The notes beneath the pieces are model-generated. The model saw nothing but the letters and a program-made list of their open reading frames with translations, was not told the DNA's origin and did no database searches. A stretch of 64,000 nucleotides of DNA. Origin: Hypomesus transpacificus (taxonomy: Eukaryota; Chordata; Actinopteri; Osmeriformes; Osmeridae). Below, piece by piece: positions 1 through 11,540 of this stretch. The stretch spans positions 2,418,053-2,482,052 of the forward strand of contig NC_061064.1 of assembly GCF_021917145.1 (NCBI RefSeq). Direction: 5' to 3'. Both the position numbers and the translations under genes were made by a program. Every line of letters starts with the position of its first letter. Positions within the stretch are counted from its first letter, which is position 1.

Positions 1-335
1 CAGAGAAGCCAAGGAAATATATTATCCATGTCAATCTCAAGTAACACGATCTTCTTTTAGCTGATGAATGTTGCACACAGTGTGGACATAGTGTTACTGA
101 TTATTCTCCTGTGAGAGATATTTATTAAGCCTTATTTAGGAAACGACACTGGTCTGTTCAAAGTCGTATCACACTTTGATTGGATATCAACTGATCGCTA
201 GAGTGCAAGAAATACTTTTTTATCCTTATTTAAATAAGATGAATCAGATGGTATGTATGTATATAGGTATATCACCGGTCACGTTGTAAAATTAAAAAAC
301 CTTTTAACCCGATGGTTTTTCTATTTTGTTTCTGT

Positions 336-526
336 GGGAGTCAGATGGCTGTGCGGTGAGAGAGTCGGGCTGGTAATCAAAAGGTTGCCGGATCGATTCC
401 CCGCCGTGCCAAATGACGTTGTGTCCTTGGGCAAGGCACTTCACCCTACTTGCCTTGAGGGGGAATGTCCCTGTACTTACTGTAAGTCGCTCTGGATAAG
501 AGCGTCTGCGAAATGCAAATGTACAT
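336..526 (+). mobile_element. tRNA-derived SINE, copy A
   Basis: Starts with a tRNA-Ser/Leu-like head (GGCTGTGCGGTGAG, then GATCGATTCCCCGCC as a box-B-like segment), followed by a body (AAATGACGTTGTGTCC, GGCAAGGCACTTCACC) and a tail (GTCGCTCTGGATAAGAGCG, TCTGCGAAATG). The same family occurs at 52461-52666 (reverse) and 52735-52917. The tail is the type found at the 3' ends of fish LINEs, which would supply mobilisation. Confidence 0.88.
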
Positions 527-909
527 AGGAATTTCCAAGATTTGCAGTTTGCATTCTGTCTGGAAACAAGCAGTTGGATGAAGTCTTGCGTTATAAGATT
601 CCACCCCGGGTCTTGTTAGTAGCTGTTTACGTTCCCACAGGGGCAAGAGCAGATGGTTTACTCTTTCCCTAATTTAATGACTTGGACATGTTTGTTCTAC
701 CAGCAGCATTAGTTCCTGTGTTCAGCAGACACAAGCAGATCCTGCTCTCAGCTTGCCACCGTGTCTTCTCTGAGAGGATGATCCCTCCCTCCTGAATATT
801 CATGAGGACCTGTCAATAAAAACAAGGTCTATTTCAACATTTTATCCCTTTCTTTGTCGCTCGGATTCCAAAATGTGTTTTTTTTTTCCAGCCAGTAAGG
901 AGGAAATAT

Positions 910-1073
910 AATCACATGTAAATATGCTGTGCTGCAGGTGACACTGTGGATTAACATCTCTGCATCTCCCCATCCCCATGTTTGTTTGTATAATCACATG
1001 TAAATATGCTGTGCTGCAGGTGACACTGTGGATTAACATCTCTGCATCTCCCCATCCCCATGTTTGTTTGTAT
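910..1073. repeat. 82-bp direct tandem duplication
   Basis: Two essentially identical 82-bp units starting AATCACATGTAAATATGC at 910 and 992. The near-perfect identity points to a recent event or an assembly artefact. Confidence 0.92.
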
Positions 1074-1779
1074 CTGGTTTGTCTGATCACACAGGGCCGG
1101 CGAGAGGCAGCTCACAGTCAGACTCCTCTACAGCAACCAAGCCCCTCTGATCACTCTGGAAAGTTGGACTCGTTTGAAGGGCAGAGAAAGTCACCATGGT
1201 AACTGCTGGGTAGGTTGATCCGAGTCTCGTCAGCTGTCAATCATGAGGTGATGTCACTGAGATTCACTTCATCACACTCTGTTTAATTTCCTGTTTACTG
1301 TAGACTGAGGTTAGTTTGGTTGAAGGGACTCTGGAGAAGTGTGGATTATCATGTACTACCACTAAGGAGAGGTGAGTCATTCTCTCATTGGAAGTGCATC
1401 CTTGATTCACAGTCGTAGAAATCCTTCATGCTGTTTGTCCCTACCTTATGAAGCTAAATGCTTTATATTAGGACCCAGGACAATAAATAATTAGATTTCT
1501 TTTTTTTATGGTGAAAATGGCATGCAATTAAAAACGGTTGGGATGCTCCAGTAATTATTCCACTAGGGCTTATTAAAAACGTGTGAAATATTGTAATCAA
1601 GCAAGATTGATATTCCCTAAATGAAGATCATTAATATATGCTAATTTAATTTAGTGGGCTGGTATGAATAGTTAATTATGCAAATAATTTAATTAGATAT
1701 CATGGTTCAGGAAATGACACGGTTTCTGACCTTTCAAGTATCACACTAGTCCAGATACAAGGGCTCGCACAGGAAAGGG

Positions 1780-1845
1780 TAAATCTCAGTGGTAGAACTT
1801 TTGACAGCAGATCAAGAGAATCCTTGTTCAATTTTCCCCCTTTAC
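1780..1845 (+). mobile_element. Degenerate tRNA-Cys-like SINE head
   Basis: CTCAGTGGTAGAACTTTTGA and CAGATCAAGAG match the A-box and anticodon arm of tRNA-Cys; the T arm is decayed (TTGTTCAATTTTCC). Related pieces lie at 16440-16495, 47673-47744 and 50491-50557. Confidence 0.55.
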
Positions 1846-4799
1846 GTCGCTCAAATGAATACATTATTACTATACGGCATTTGTAAATTCTTCCATCTTA
1901 GACCAGCCTTTCCGACGTTCCACAAATCACATACAGTATTTAACAGCTGAACGTGATGCACACTTTCGCTGCGCACAGCTCGCGCTGCGCAGAGCTCACG
2001 CTGTTGTCAATCGCACCGAAGCCTGAAGAAGAAATACACATGTTGATGTTAGCTCGTGCCGGCTCACAGCGGGAGTTCTCCCGCTGTAATCCTCCAAACA
2101 AGATGTTCTCTCGCTGCGACGGGATGAAAGACGAGCACGGGGCGTGAGGCTGCTTACGTCTCGAGATGAGACGACACAAATTGGTGCTTCTCTTTTTTCA
2201 CTTTAGCGTGAGCCGACACTCGCATCTAAACCCATCATGCAACGGTGCCGTTATGTTTCATTCCGCGCTCTTAGTCATCGGTGACAGCTTGCATAAAGAA
2301 TCACCCCAACTACATAACCGAGCATCCATTAAGAATGATAAAATAACTAACGTCTTTGTGCCAAACATTAGTCCGATGGTCCTCTGTAAAACTTATTTTC
2401 GCCGACTGAATATCCTGCCTCCCATTTCCGACCCGTCCGTCACACTGCAGCTTTTACCTGTCAGCAGCTGTGATTACTCTGCTGAGAGGCAGGGCCTCAC
2501 CAGCCTGACTCTACAGATGACTGCCTCTTCTGTGACGTTTCATGGCCGTCAATCTGCTTGAACGGCACCAGATGAGATGTCCAATACGAGCCTGAACACC
2601 AGACAAGTCATTCAGTGATCACTCCCTCCCTCCCCTCCCCCCCTCTACCTCTCTCTGCTCCCTTCATGCTTTCACTCAAGACCTTCATCACTTCATCCTC
2701 CTCTTTCATCTGGATTTGGGCTGAACCATTTCAAGTACACCCTCTGCCGAATCCTTTTTTTAAGTGTTTGTGACTCCACCTGACAACGACCCTTCTCTGA
2801 ACGGTCTATAAACACAACTCATGGAATATGAGAAAAAACTGATTATACTGAGAGAAAAATACATCAATAAAGTGTAGGTGTTGGGCTCTGTCTGTGTTTG
2901 GTTCTGTCCAAGGTGACATATGGCCCCTGCCTCTTAGCAGAGTGGTTCCTGGGGGACTCGCTAATTGCAAATAAATGTGTGTTTATTAAAACGAGGAAAC
3001 TCGGCTAATGAGGATTTATTGTGAGATTGGATATGATGTGTGTCTTTGGGAGTCAAGGGAAGGGACTAGAACACAGACTGGAGTTTCTGTTCGACACTCA
3101 CCGCAATTTGAGGCAAACTAGTTCTAGCCCAAAAAATAGAGGCAAAAATTATTTTGAGTTTGAGAAGCCTGAATTTTGTTCTATTCGAATTTCTGAAGCT
3201 TGAATTTTTTTGGGGGGGGATCTGAATTTTACTGTTCGAATTTTAGCAACCTGAATTTTGTGCTATTTAAATCAAAGCTATTTAAATCAGATATATAGTA
3301 CCGTGCAAAAGTCTCACCTATCCGAGATCTTTTACATGAATATTATCTTAAACATTTATTCTTGTCTTCTGTAAATTCAAAACATAAACATCTACACATG
3401 CCTGTACGCTGTAGGATGCTGGAGTCTTTCTGCAGGGGGGAGACCCAGTCATGCAGAGTCGCTGTCCTCGTTCAACGCTTGTCTCAGGTGTTCTGCCCTG
3501 CAGTCATTAGTCTTCACTGATCTCCCCAGTGAGATCGCAGCAGCCTTCATTAATCAGCTGTTAGCTAAGAGCCTTGTCAGGGCCTTCTGACACACACTCG
3601 CACGGACACACACTTTCACGTGTGCACGGAAGCATTCACACACACACACACACTCTCACACACATATTCGCGGTCCAACACACACACAGGTTCACAAAAT
3701 CACACCAAGGGAAAGGGAGTTACACGAAAATAAATGCCTGACAGCAGAACAAACATGTTGGATTGTTTGTCAAGGTCCCCACATGTCACCTGCTCGGCCC
3801 TGTCACCTTAAAGACCACTTCATCACCCTGACGGATTCCCTCCTTCAGAAGCAGAGGTTAAGAGGAGTTCACCTGCGAGCTCTCACCTTGTGGCTCCCCC
3901 CGCCACACTCACAGCCCCCTTCAGGCCCCCCTCCAGGCCCCCCTCAAGGCCTGCCCTGGTTTCCCCATTCCCTCCTGCTGGTTCCCCATCAGCAGAATGG
4001 GGTTCTGTTTGACTTGCACGTGGGGGACCACAAAGGATTCCAGATCAGGTGGTGTTCGAGAGTTGAAGCTCTGAGTGAAGTGTTTTTAAGGAGGAAGTGA
4101 GTTGAAGGGTTCTTCAAACACAGGAACTCAAGTCATCAGTTGGGGTTTTGATTCATTCATTTAGAACCTGGTCTTGGAGTGGCATGTGCTATTCATGGTT
4201 TACACTCCCTATCCTGATTGCCTACTTCAAAACAGACGATTAGAGAGGACTTAGCGATAGGACAGAAGGATTGTGTTCACAGTGAGGTGAAGCTAACCAA
4301 ATCCCTATGGGATTGAGAAGGACCATGGTTTCTTTGTAGGTTTTTTTTAAACTTCACTGATGTTTGTCTGTGACAGTTGCCTTTGTGCCTACATTCGCCA
4401 ACAGAGGGCAGTCATGGCCCTTTTCACCAGGAACAGGAAGTCAGCACACCTGAGAACTTGCAGACCATTTCACAAATGCATTAGCTACACCACAGCCCTG
4501 ATCCTATGGGCAATACAGTGTGTTTTACCTGGCTCTTTAATGCGTTTGAAGGTTATTCTCTGTGACATGCTGTGACATGCTGTCCTAGATGGACCAAGTT
4601 CATGGCTCTTGTGTGTAACAAAAAACAAAATACTAAAACATTGCTGATTCACTCTTTGATTCAATCCTCTCCGGTATTTATGTGGTCGTTACTAAACGAC
4701 ATCTTGGTTTCAGGGTGATGTTACTTTGCATTTGTCCTTGTCTGCTGTCCTGTCAACACGGCCTGGTTCAGAAGAGCAAGCACACCAGAACACACTAGA

Positions 4800-5070
4800 C
4801 CAGGGGAGGGAGGGGCCGGGTGATGGGTCAGAGATGGGGAGGGAGGGGGGGAGGGAGAGGGTGGGTGGGAGAGAGAGAGAGAGAGAGAGAGAGCGTGGGT
4901 CAGGGAGCGAGAGAGGGTGGGTTGGTGGGAGAGAGAGAGAAAGGGTGGGTTGGTGGGATAGAAGGAAGGCTGTGGGTCAAATGTGGGGGGAGAGGGGGGG
5001 TTGGGAGGGGGAGTGGCAGGGGGGGTGGGAGGGGGAGTGGCAGGGGGGGTGGGAGGGGGAGTGACTCTGC
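4800..5070. repeat. G-rich/GA-rich minisatellite tract
   Basis: Purine-rich run of GGGAGAGAGA and GGGGGTGGGAGGGGGAGTGG units, the latter repeated about three times at 5005-5065. Multiple runs of three to seven G make it a candidate quadruplex tract. Confidence 0.85.
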
Positions 5071-5187
5071 TGGGACCCCACTGGGGGACTGGGTTGCTCT
5101 GTTAGCTCGCTAATCCCTGCTGTGGATGTGGGTCCACACAGAGGCTGAGCAGACAGCTGTCCCAGCAGATGCTGAGAGCAGAGAGAC

Positions 5188-5285
5188 ACACACATATACA
5201 CACACACACACACATATACACACACCCACCTGCACGCACGCACACAACCGACAGTCTTACATAAACACACACAAGCACACACAGT
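5188..5285. repeat. CA-rich microsatellite
   Basis: Interrupted (CA)n with CATATACA variants, ending in ACACAAGCACACACAG. Confidence 0.9.
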
Positions 5286-5526
5286 TATACCCGCACAGAG
5301 GAGCTTTCCTTTGTGCTCAGTCCTGGGCGGATGGACCTGGGTCTGGGTCTGGGTCTGTGGTTTCCAGCGAGGGTGACACGCAAAACCAGCATTCAGTGGA
5401 AGGCATTCGAATGAACAGTAAGAATATTTTACAAAACACATTTTTGGTTTACTTTTTTCTAATACTGTAAAGAGGATGTTGTACCAGCCTGTGTGGCCAG
5501 GTCTGCAGCAGCTCTCCTTTGTTCAC

Positions 5527-6256
5527 ATGAGAGGGAGAGAGAGAGAGAGAGAGGGAGGGGGGGAGGGAGGGAGGGAGGAGAGGGGGAGGGAGAGAGGGGG
5601 AGGGGGGGAGGGAGAGAGAGAGAGGGAGGGAGGGGGAGAGAGAGGGAGAGAGAGAGAGAGGGAGGAGAGGGGGGGAGAGAGAGAGAGGGAGGGGGAGAGA
5701 GGGGGAGGGAGAGAGGGGGAGGGGGAGAGAGAGGGAGGAGAGGGAGGAGAGGGAGAGAGAGGGGGAGGGGGAGAGAGAGAGAGAGGGAGGAGAGGGGGGG
5801 AGAGAGAGGGAGGAGAGGGAGAGAGAGGGAGGAGAGGGAGGGAGAGGGAGAGAGGGGGAGGGGGAGAGAGAGAGAGAGGGAGGAGAGGGGGAGGGAGAGA
5901 GAGGGAGGAGAGGGGGAGGGGGAGGGGGAGAGAGAGAGAGGAGAGGAGAGGGAGAGAGGGGGAGGTAGAGAGGGAGAGGGAGAGAGAGAGGGGGAGAAAG
6001 AGAGGGAGAGAGAGGGAGAGGGGGAGAGAAGAAGGGGGGGAGAGAGGGGGAAGAATGGGGGGAGAAAGAGGGAGTAATGGGGGAAGGGAGAGGGGGGGAG
6101 GAATGGGGGGATAGAGAGAGGGAGAGATGGGGGGGAGCAAGAGGGAGACCGAGGTAGAGAAAAGTAGAGAGAGGGGCAGGAAGGGGGGGAGAGAGAGGGA
6201 GACTGAGGTAGAGAGAAGTAGAGAGAGTGGGAGAGGGGCAGGAAGGGGGGTTGCTG
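5527..6256. repeat. About 730-bp polypurine (GA/GGGA) tract
   Basis: Almost pure purine on the plus strand: mixed (GA)n, (GGGA)n and G-runs with only scattered pyrimidines, mostly after 5960. Open frames on both strands here are by-products of the repeat. Confidence 0.95.
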
Positions 6257-6392
6257 CAGGGTTGGCTGAGACAAGTGTACCACACTAAACCACTGAGAGA
6301 CAGAAGAGAGAAAAGCACGTCTCTTTGGGCAGTTCTAGATCAAAGCAAGACCATCACACGGCTTGTTAGAAGTAAACCCCCCCGACCGCCCC

Positions 6393-6870
6393 ACACACAC
6401 ATGCACACACACAACACACACACACACATGCACACACACAACACACACTCACACATGCACACACACAACACACACTCTCACATGTTCACACATGCACACA
6501 CACAACACACACTCACACATGCACACACACAACACACACTCTCACATGTTCACACATGCACACACACAACACACACACACACATGCACACACACAACACA
6601 CACTCACACATGCACACACACAACACACACTCTCACATGTTCACACATGCACACACACAACACACACTCACACATGCACACACACAACACACACTCTCAC
6701 ATGTTCACACATGCACACACACAACACACACACACACATGCACACACACAACACACACTCTCACATGTTCACACTCACACACCAACACACAAGCTCACGC
6801 ACACACGACACACACTCACACATTCACACATACAAACACGCTCGCACACACAACTCACGCTCACACACGC
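6393..6870. repeat. CA-rich higher-order minisatellite
   Basis: (CA)n broken into repeating blocks by CATGCACACACACAAC, ACTCTCACATG and TTCACACATGC. The same blocks recur at near-regular spacing, so this is a nested repeat rather than a simple (CA)n. It is responsible for long His/Thr frames that are not genes. Confidence 0.92.
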
Positions 6871-7679
6871 ATACACAGAGCCAAACATCCCCCTATCAGA
6901 CACACTCACACGCTGCACGTGTCCAAGGCACAGTTACAGACTCACCACATGTGCACCGGCAGGGCAATGGAAGGCCACAGCTACCCCAACACTCACCACA
7001 TGAGACCACACTACAGCTGACAGCTTCACAACATGGCTCTCTTCCTAATCACAGACAGTCCAGCTTCAACACACACTGAGGCTGGGCCGTGCCCCTCAGT
7101 AGAGAGAAAGTCATAATGAACACACTCATTAAAAATGTTTTACTTGGACTCCACCCCACCCCTGCAGCAGGAATGCACCAGTCAGGTACCGTGCCCCGAA
7201 ACAAACACCCCCCCACACCGGCTGCTCTCTTCAGAAGTGTTCGATCAATAATGTTTTTACACAGTTTTAAGCATCGATTAAAGTCTGAGAGATTTAATTG
7301 TCTCCGTGAGTGTGTGTTGCGTGAGACGAACAGCGCGTCGGGTTATTGAACAAGGGAAAAAGGTCGGACCATCAAAATTCAGAATCAATGGTGAATTGTG
7401 TAGCCTGTCATCGATCCCATTGATTGATTAGTTGTGCCCCAATTACACTGATGATGTTTCACACTCCGATGAACAGGCAATGTTTTTGGGGGATAGGTCG
7501 TCTTGGGACAATAATTTCTTCTCGACTGCCATAAGGCTCTTCAGCACAGCATGTGTTGAAACGTGGTTTTAAATTACAATTCATGGCCTTTCATCAGCGT
7601 GTGGACGATGTGCTGTAGTCATTGTAGAGAGAGTGTAGACTGGGCACTGGATCCATTGTGTGAACTGTGTAAAATGAAT

Positions 7680-7880
7680 TGTATAGATATTAGTCTGTGT
7701 ACAGTATATATGAGTCTGTGTAGAGTATATATTAGTCTGTGTACAGAAGTATGTATTACTGTGTAGAGTATATATGAGTCTGTGTAGAGTATATATTAGT
7801 CTGTGTACAGAAGTATATATTACCGTGTAGAGTATATATAAGTCTGTGTAGAGTATATATTACTGTGTAGAGTATATATT
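7680..7880. repeat. About 20-bp minisatellite
   Basis: Units of the form GTCTGTGTAGAGTATATATG repeated about nine times with variants (GTACAGAAGTATG, TTACTGTGTAGAG). Confidence 0.85.
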
Positions 7881-8194
7881 GTATAGTCAGTGTTGCAGGC
7901 AAGACAGTGGGGTGAGTTGCTGTCTCATAGTTGGGTTGATCCTGCAGCTCCTGTAGTCATATTGACCTAACAAGTAGCTGGAGCTGCTGGGTAATAATGT
8001 CTCTACTGTTGTCTTTGTCTTCCCCCCAGAGTCATCTCCCTTCCTCCCCTCCCCTCCGGCCCCCTACCGCTGGCCTCTCCTCCAATCACACGCTCTGCAG
8101 CCTGGCTTCGGACCGTGGGGGTGCGTGGAGAGGAGAGGAGAAGATTTATGGCCAAAATTAAACATGGAGACATGCACATCAGGAGAGCAGAGGT

Positions 8195-8330
8195 GAGAGG
8201 GAGGGAAGGAAGGAAGGAAGGAGGGAGGGAGGGAGGGGAGGGGAGGGGAGGGGAGGGGAGGGGAGGGGAGGGGAGGGGAGGGGAGGGGAGGGGAGGGGAG
8301 GGGAGGGGAGGGGAGGGGAGGGGAGGGAGG
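8195..8330. repeat. (GGGGA)n/(GGAA)n microsatellite
   Basis: GGAA repeats followed by about twenty consecutive GGGGA units; strand-asymmetric purine run. Confidence 0.95.
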
Positions 8331-11300
8331 CTAAGGAGGCGTGAGACTGCCACAGCTCATGAATCCTCCCGCCTCCTCACCTAGGAATGACTGCTCCATA
8401 GGGGAGAGGGATGACGGTACTGGATGATGAATTAGAAATGTCTCCTCTTTCCCTTCCAACCTGTTAGCAGAGTTCAAGTAGCTTCCAGTGAACTGTGGGG
8501 AAAGCATTCGTCTACCAGCTCTGCCTGGTTTCACTTGAAACTGTTTAACAGAGTCAGGTTTCATTTCCTGGTCTGTGTTGCCGTGACGCCGGCGGCTGGT
8601 GTGGCAGACAGCAGGTGGCGTGCTCTGGAGACCAGGGATGTGTTTGTCATCGCCGAGGCAGGTCGCGGTTATCGGAGCCCAGGCGTGAGCGTGTCATCTC
8701 CTGTGATCATTACTATTCCATCAGCGCTGCACCTCTCATCTCCATCATCTGTCTCTGCTGCCACATGCTAATTCAGCTGCTTTTGATGCTCGCAGGCCTG
8801 GCTCCCAAATCCCACTGATGAATGCTTTGGCCCGAACAAAGGCATTCCCTCAGAATGGGACAAACATATGGAGACAAAGAGCGGGAGACAGCCAGGAGGC
8901 GAGCCTTTCAGGGCTCCGCAGCTCTGCCAGAGGACCAGGTGTGGAGGAAACCAAGCCAGAGGTTTTCATTTTTTTCTCTCTCTCTCCGTGTTTGTTTGTT
9001 GATTTCTCCAGACGGCTAGACGTTTTGTCTCGCTGTCATGCCTCCAGCCTCTCGACAACGGGTCGTTATCAGCGCCGGGTGCTAACGAGGACGTCTGGCT
9101 CCCCGCAGGTAAAGGTCAGGCCCAGAGCAGAGGGGGCCGGGCCACTCACACGGCCGCCACGGCAACACCACCTCGCCACGGCGACATCACTGTGCCCACT
9201 TGCTATACCTGCCCGCCCCTGACTCCTGGTCTGCGAGGCTAGCATGCTCTAGTTTGTCGATTCCAACCGTAAACCACAGCACGTGTTCAGTTTCTCTGTT
9301 CTGCCTTTATATTCATTCAAATATCAGTTCCATCTCACTGTTCTCTCTCTCACGCTCTCCCTTTGCTGACTTCAGCCTGTCCCTCCCTCCCTCCGTCATT
9401 ACTCCATCGTTTGAAGCTGAGGCATAACTTACTGACAGAGCAGAGGACGGGGCTGCTCAAAGTGTATCGACTCTTTGACAGAGTGTTTTGTTTTGGTTGA
9501 GGCCTTAGGGAGGCCTCCACTCTCCTCCAGGGGCTAAATTAAGAGTCGGCCTCCATGCATGAGTGAGGGGTAGCGGGTATGGTTGGTGACGGACTGCCTG
9601 GGTACAGCCCGGGGCTAGGGGGGGAGGTGGGGGCTCTGCCAGGTGGAGCGTTGGGGCGGAGCTGCTTACTGGAGCTCACATACCACCCAGGAGAGAAACG
9701 GTTGTCTGGGCAACCGTTTGATTGACAGATTCCTGCTCTTGGTGCACTGCATCAGCAACGAGAGGACCCGTGATGAAGAGTAAGTTAGGAGGATGATGAT
9801 GGTGGGGGAGAACTAGGGAGAGAGCCTGGGTGAGCTGGTGGTTCCAGACTGCCTGTAGTCAGAGAGGCTTCAATTATAACACATGAAACATGGAATATGC
9901 TGTGGTTTGTGTGTGAGCGAGTGTAAGTGCAAGGGTGGTTGTTTGTGTGCATAATGGTGTGTGTGTGTGTATGGCATTAAGCATGTGTGTGCTTGTATAT
10001 GTGTGTGTGTGTGTACTGTATTGCTGTGGGCATATGCCTGCTTGTGTGTGTGAGTGTGTGTGTGGGAGTGTGCGTGTGTGAGTGTGTGTGTGTTAGATCT
10101 ATCCATCAGCTCAGTCCTGCTGTGCTCTCCCGCTTGGAGGCTGACAGGCGTGGAGGTCAATACCACAGTTCAATAATGCAGAGAGAGAGAGAGGTTCAAA
10201 CACAGGTGGGAGACAGAGTCTCAACACCCTCAGAAAGCACACCTGCCTTTCCACTCCTGACCAGAGAAAGAAGCTTCTGGAAGACAGAGGCGAAGAAGAA
10301 CTTGGACATTTGTGACAGCGTTGGTCTTTAGAGTTGAGCGAGGTGGGATGGCTGGCTTCCATCACTGTCTGGGAGGAACGCAGGGTTCTGGATGTGGGCA
10401 GTCGGGCCGTGTGATATCTAGGAGGGAGGGGCCTTTACTGAGGACTACCACCATCAGATTGAGCTTTTGAGTTTTCAACAGGTTGTCTGATGAATGATTT
10501 ATCTACCAAGGTCCATTGCAACTCTGGTAAAAGGGAAAGTTTTAAACTGTAAACAGGGATTACCTTGGAAACACACTGGTTTTTGAACCATCTCCAATCT
10601 TTGATTGTTGATCAGGTAGAGTTGTGTTTGGGAGGGGAGGGGAAGAAAAGGGGAAGCGAGGATCGGGTTGTGCCAGTCTGGGTTGGTGCCAGGAGCACTA
10701 AATTTGACAGGATATGTCTGTTTTAGGATTTTTAAGATGTTTAATGTTCGATTTACAGACAACATATCTTTTAGCTTTACTGATATCTGAAAGCTTGTAA
10801 GTTGGCGCAGGGAGCGTATGTAGGAAACAATCTCTCTTTGGCTCGAAGGATTCACCTGGAGATTTGTCTCTGAGGAAAAGCCCTTCCTGTAATCAGGTGT
10901 GTGCCTCGCTCTTATCTCACGCTAAGCAAAATCCACCGTGTTGAGCAGTGTAATCACAACATAGCTCAGAGAAACGTCTGAGAGCTGCAGTCTGCTGGCG
11001 GTTGGGAGCCCTGGCTGTAAGTACAGGATATCCTGTCGTTTATCCTTTTTTAAATCGTCAAGGTAAATCTCAACAAACGGATTTGGAGAAGCAGCGCCCG
11101 TTATCGGAGAAAGTCCCTTTGTAAAAGCTTCTTCTGAAAGGCTGTTTTGAATGTGTCATTTGATCTACTATTTAGATAGACTCTTCATCAATTTACTGTT
11201 GGAAAATGTGTGCGCACACAAATATGAAAGCTTAAAGAAGGATCGGTTGGAATCTCCACAGCCATTTCCTGGCTTCTAGAATGCTCTGTCCATTCCGGAG

Positions 11301-11482
11301 CCCTGTGACATCTCGTAGCCTCGGCTGTGTACCAGGCCCAAACATCTGCTGATCCACTCTGCTAATCTGATCAAAACTGGAAATAGCGTTAGCCCAGGAC
11401 ACTATCTGCTGACACTGCAAGGCACGTCTTTTAACTTCCACACTGACCTTGTCGAAGGATTCACCCGCTTGATGGGTGCACG

Positions 11483-11540
<58 letters not shown>

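Larger units (their letters stand above)
1..9900. other. Gene-free stretch with SINE, duplication and long simple repeats
   Basis: I find no reading frame with family resemblance or consistent splice structure. The longest non-repeat frame (2166-2561, plus, 131 codons) has no recognisable motif or splice context. The stretch contains the repeats listed separately, plus an AT-rich patch at 3120-3300 built on variants of GAATTTT and, at 3297-3330, a short motif (GTGCAAAAGTCT) often seen at the ends of fish interspersed repeats. Confidence 0.6.

Noticed and set aside
2166..2561. 131-codon frame on the plus strand
   Set aside because: No recognisable domain, no hydrophobic pattern, no flanking exon structure; length is compatible with chance.
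5449..6318. Long open frames of Ser/Pro/Leu or Gly/Arg/Glu composition on both strands
   Set aside because: They are translations of the polypurine tract in every frame; no start context, splice sites or non-repetitive part.
6227..7079. Histidine/threonine-rich open frames of over 230 codons
   Set aside because: Produced by the CA-rich minisatellite, whose units rarely contain stop codons.
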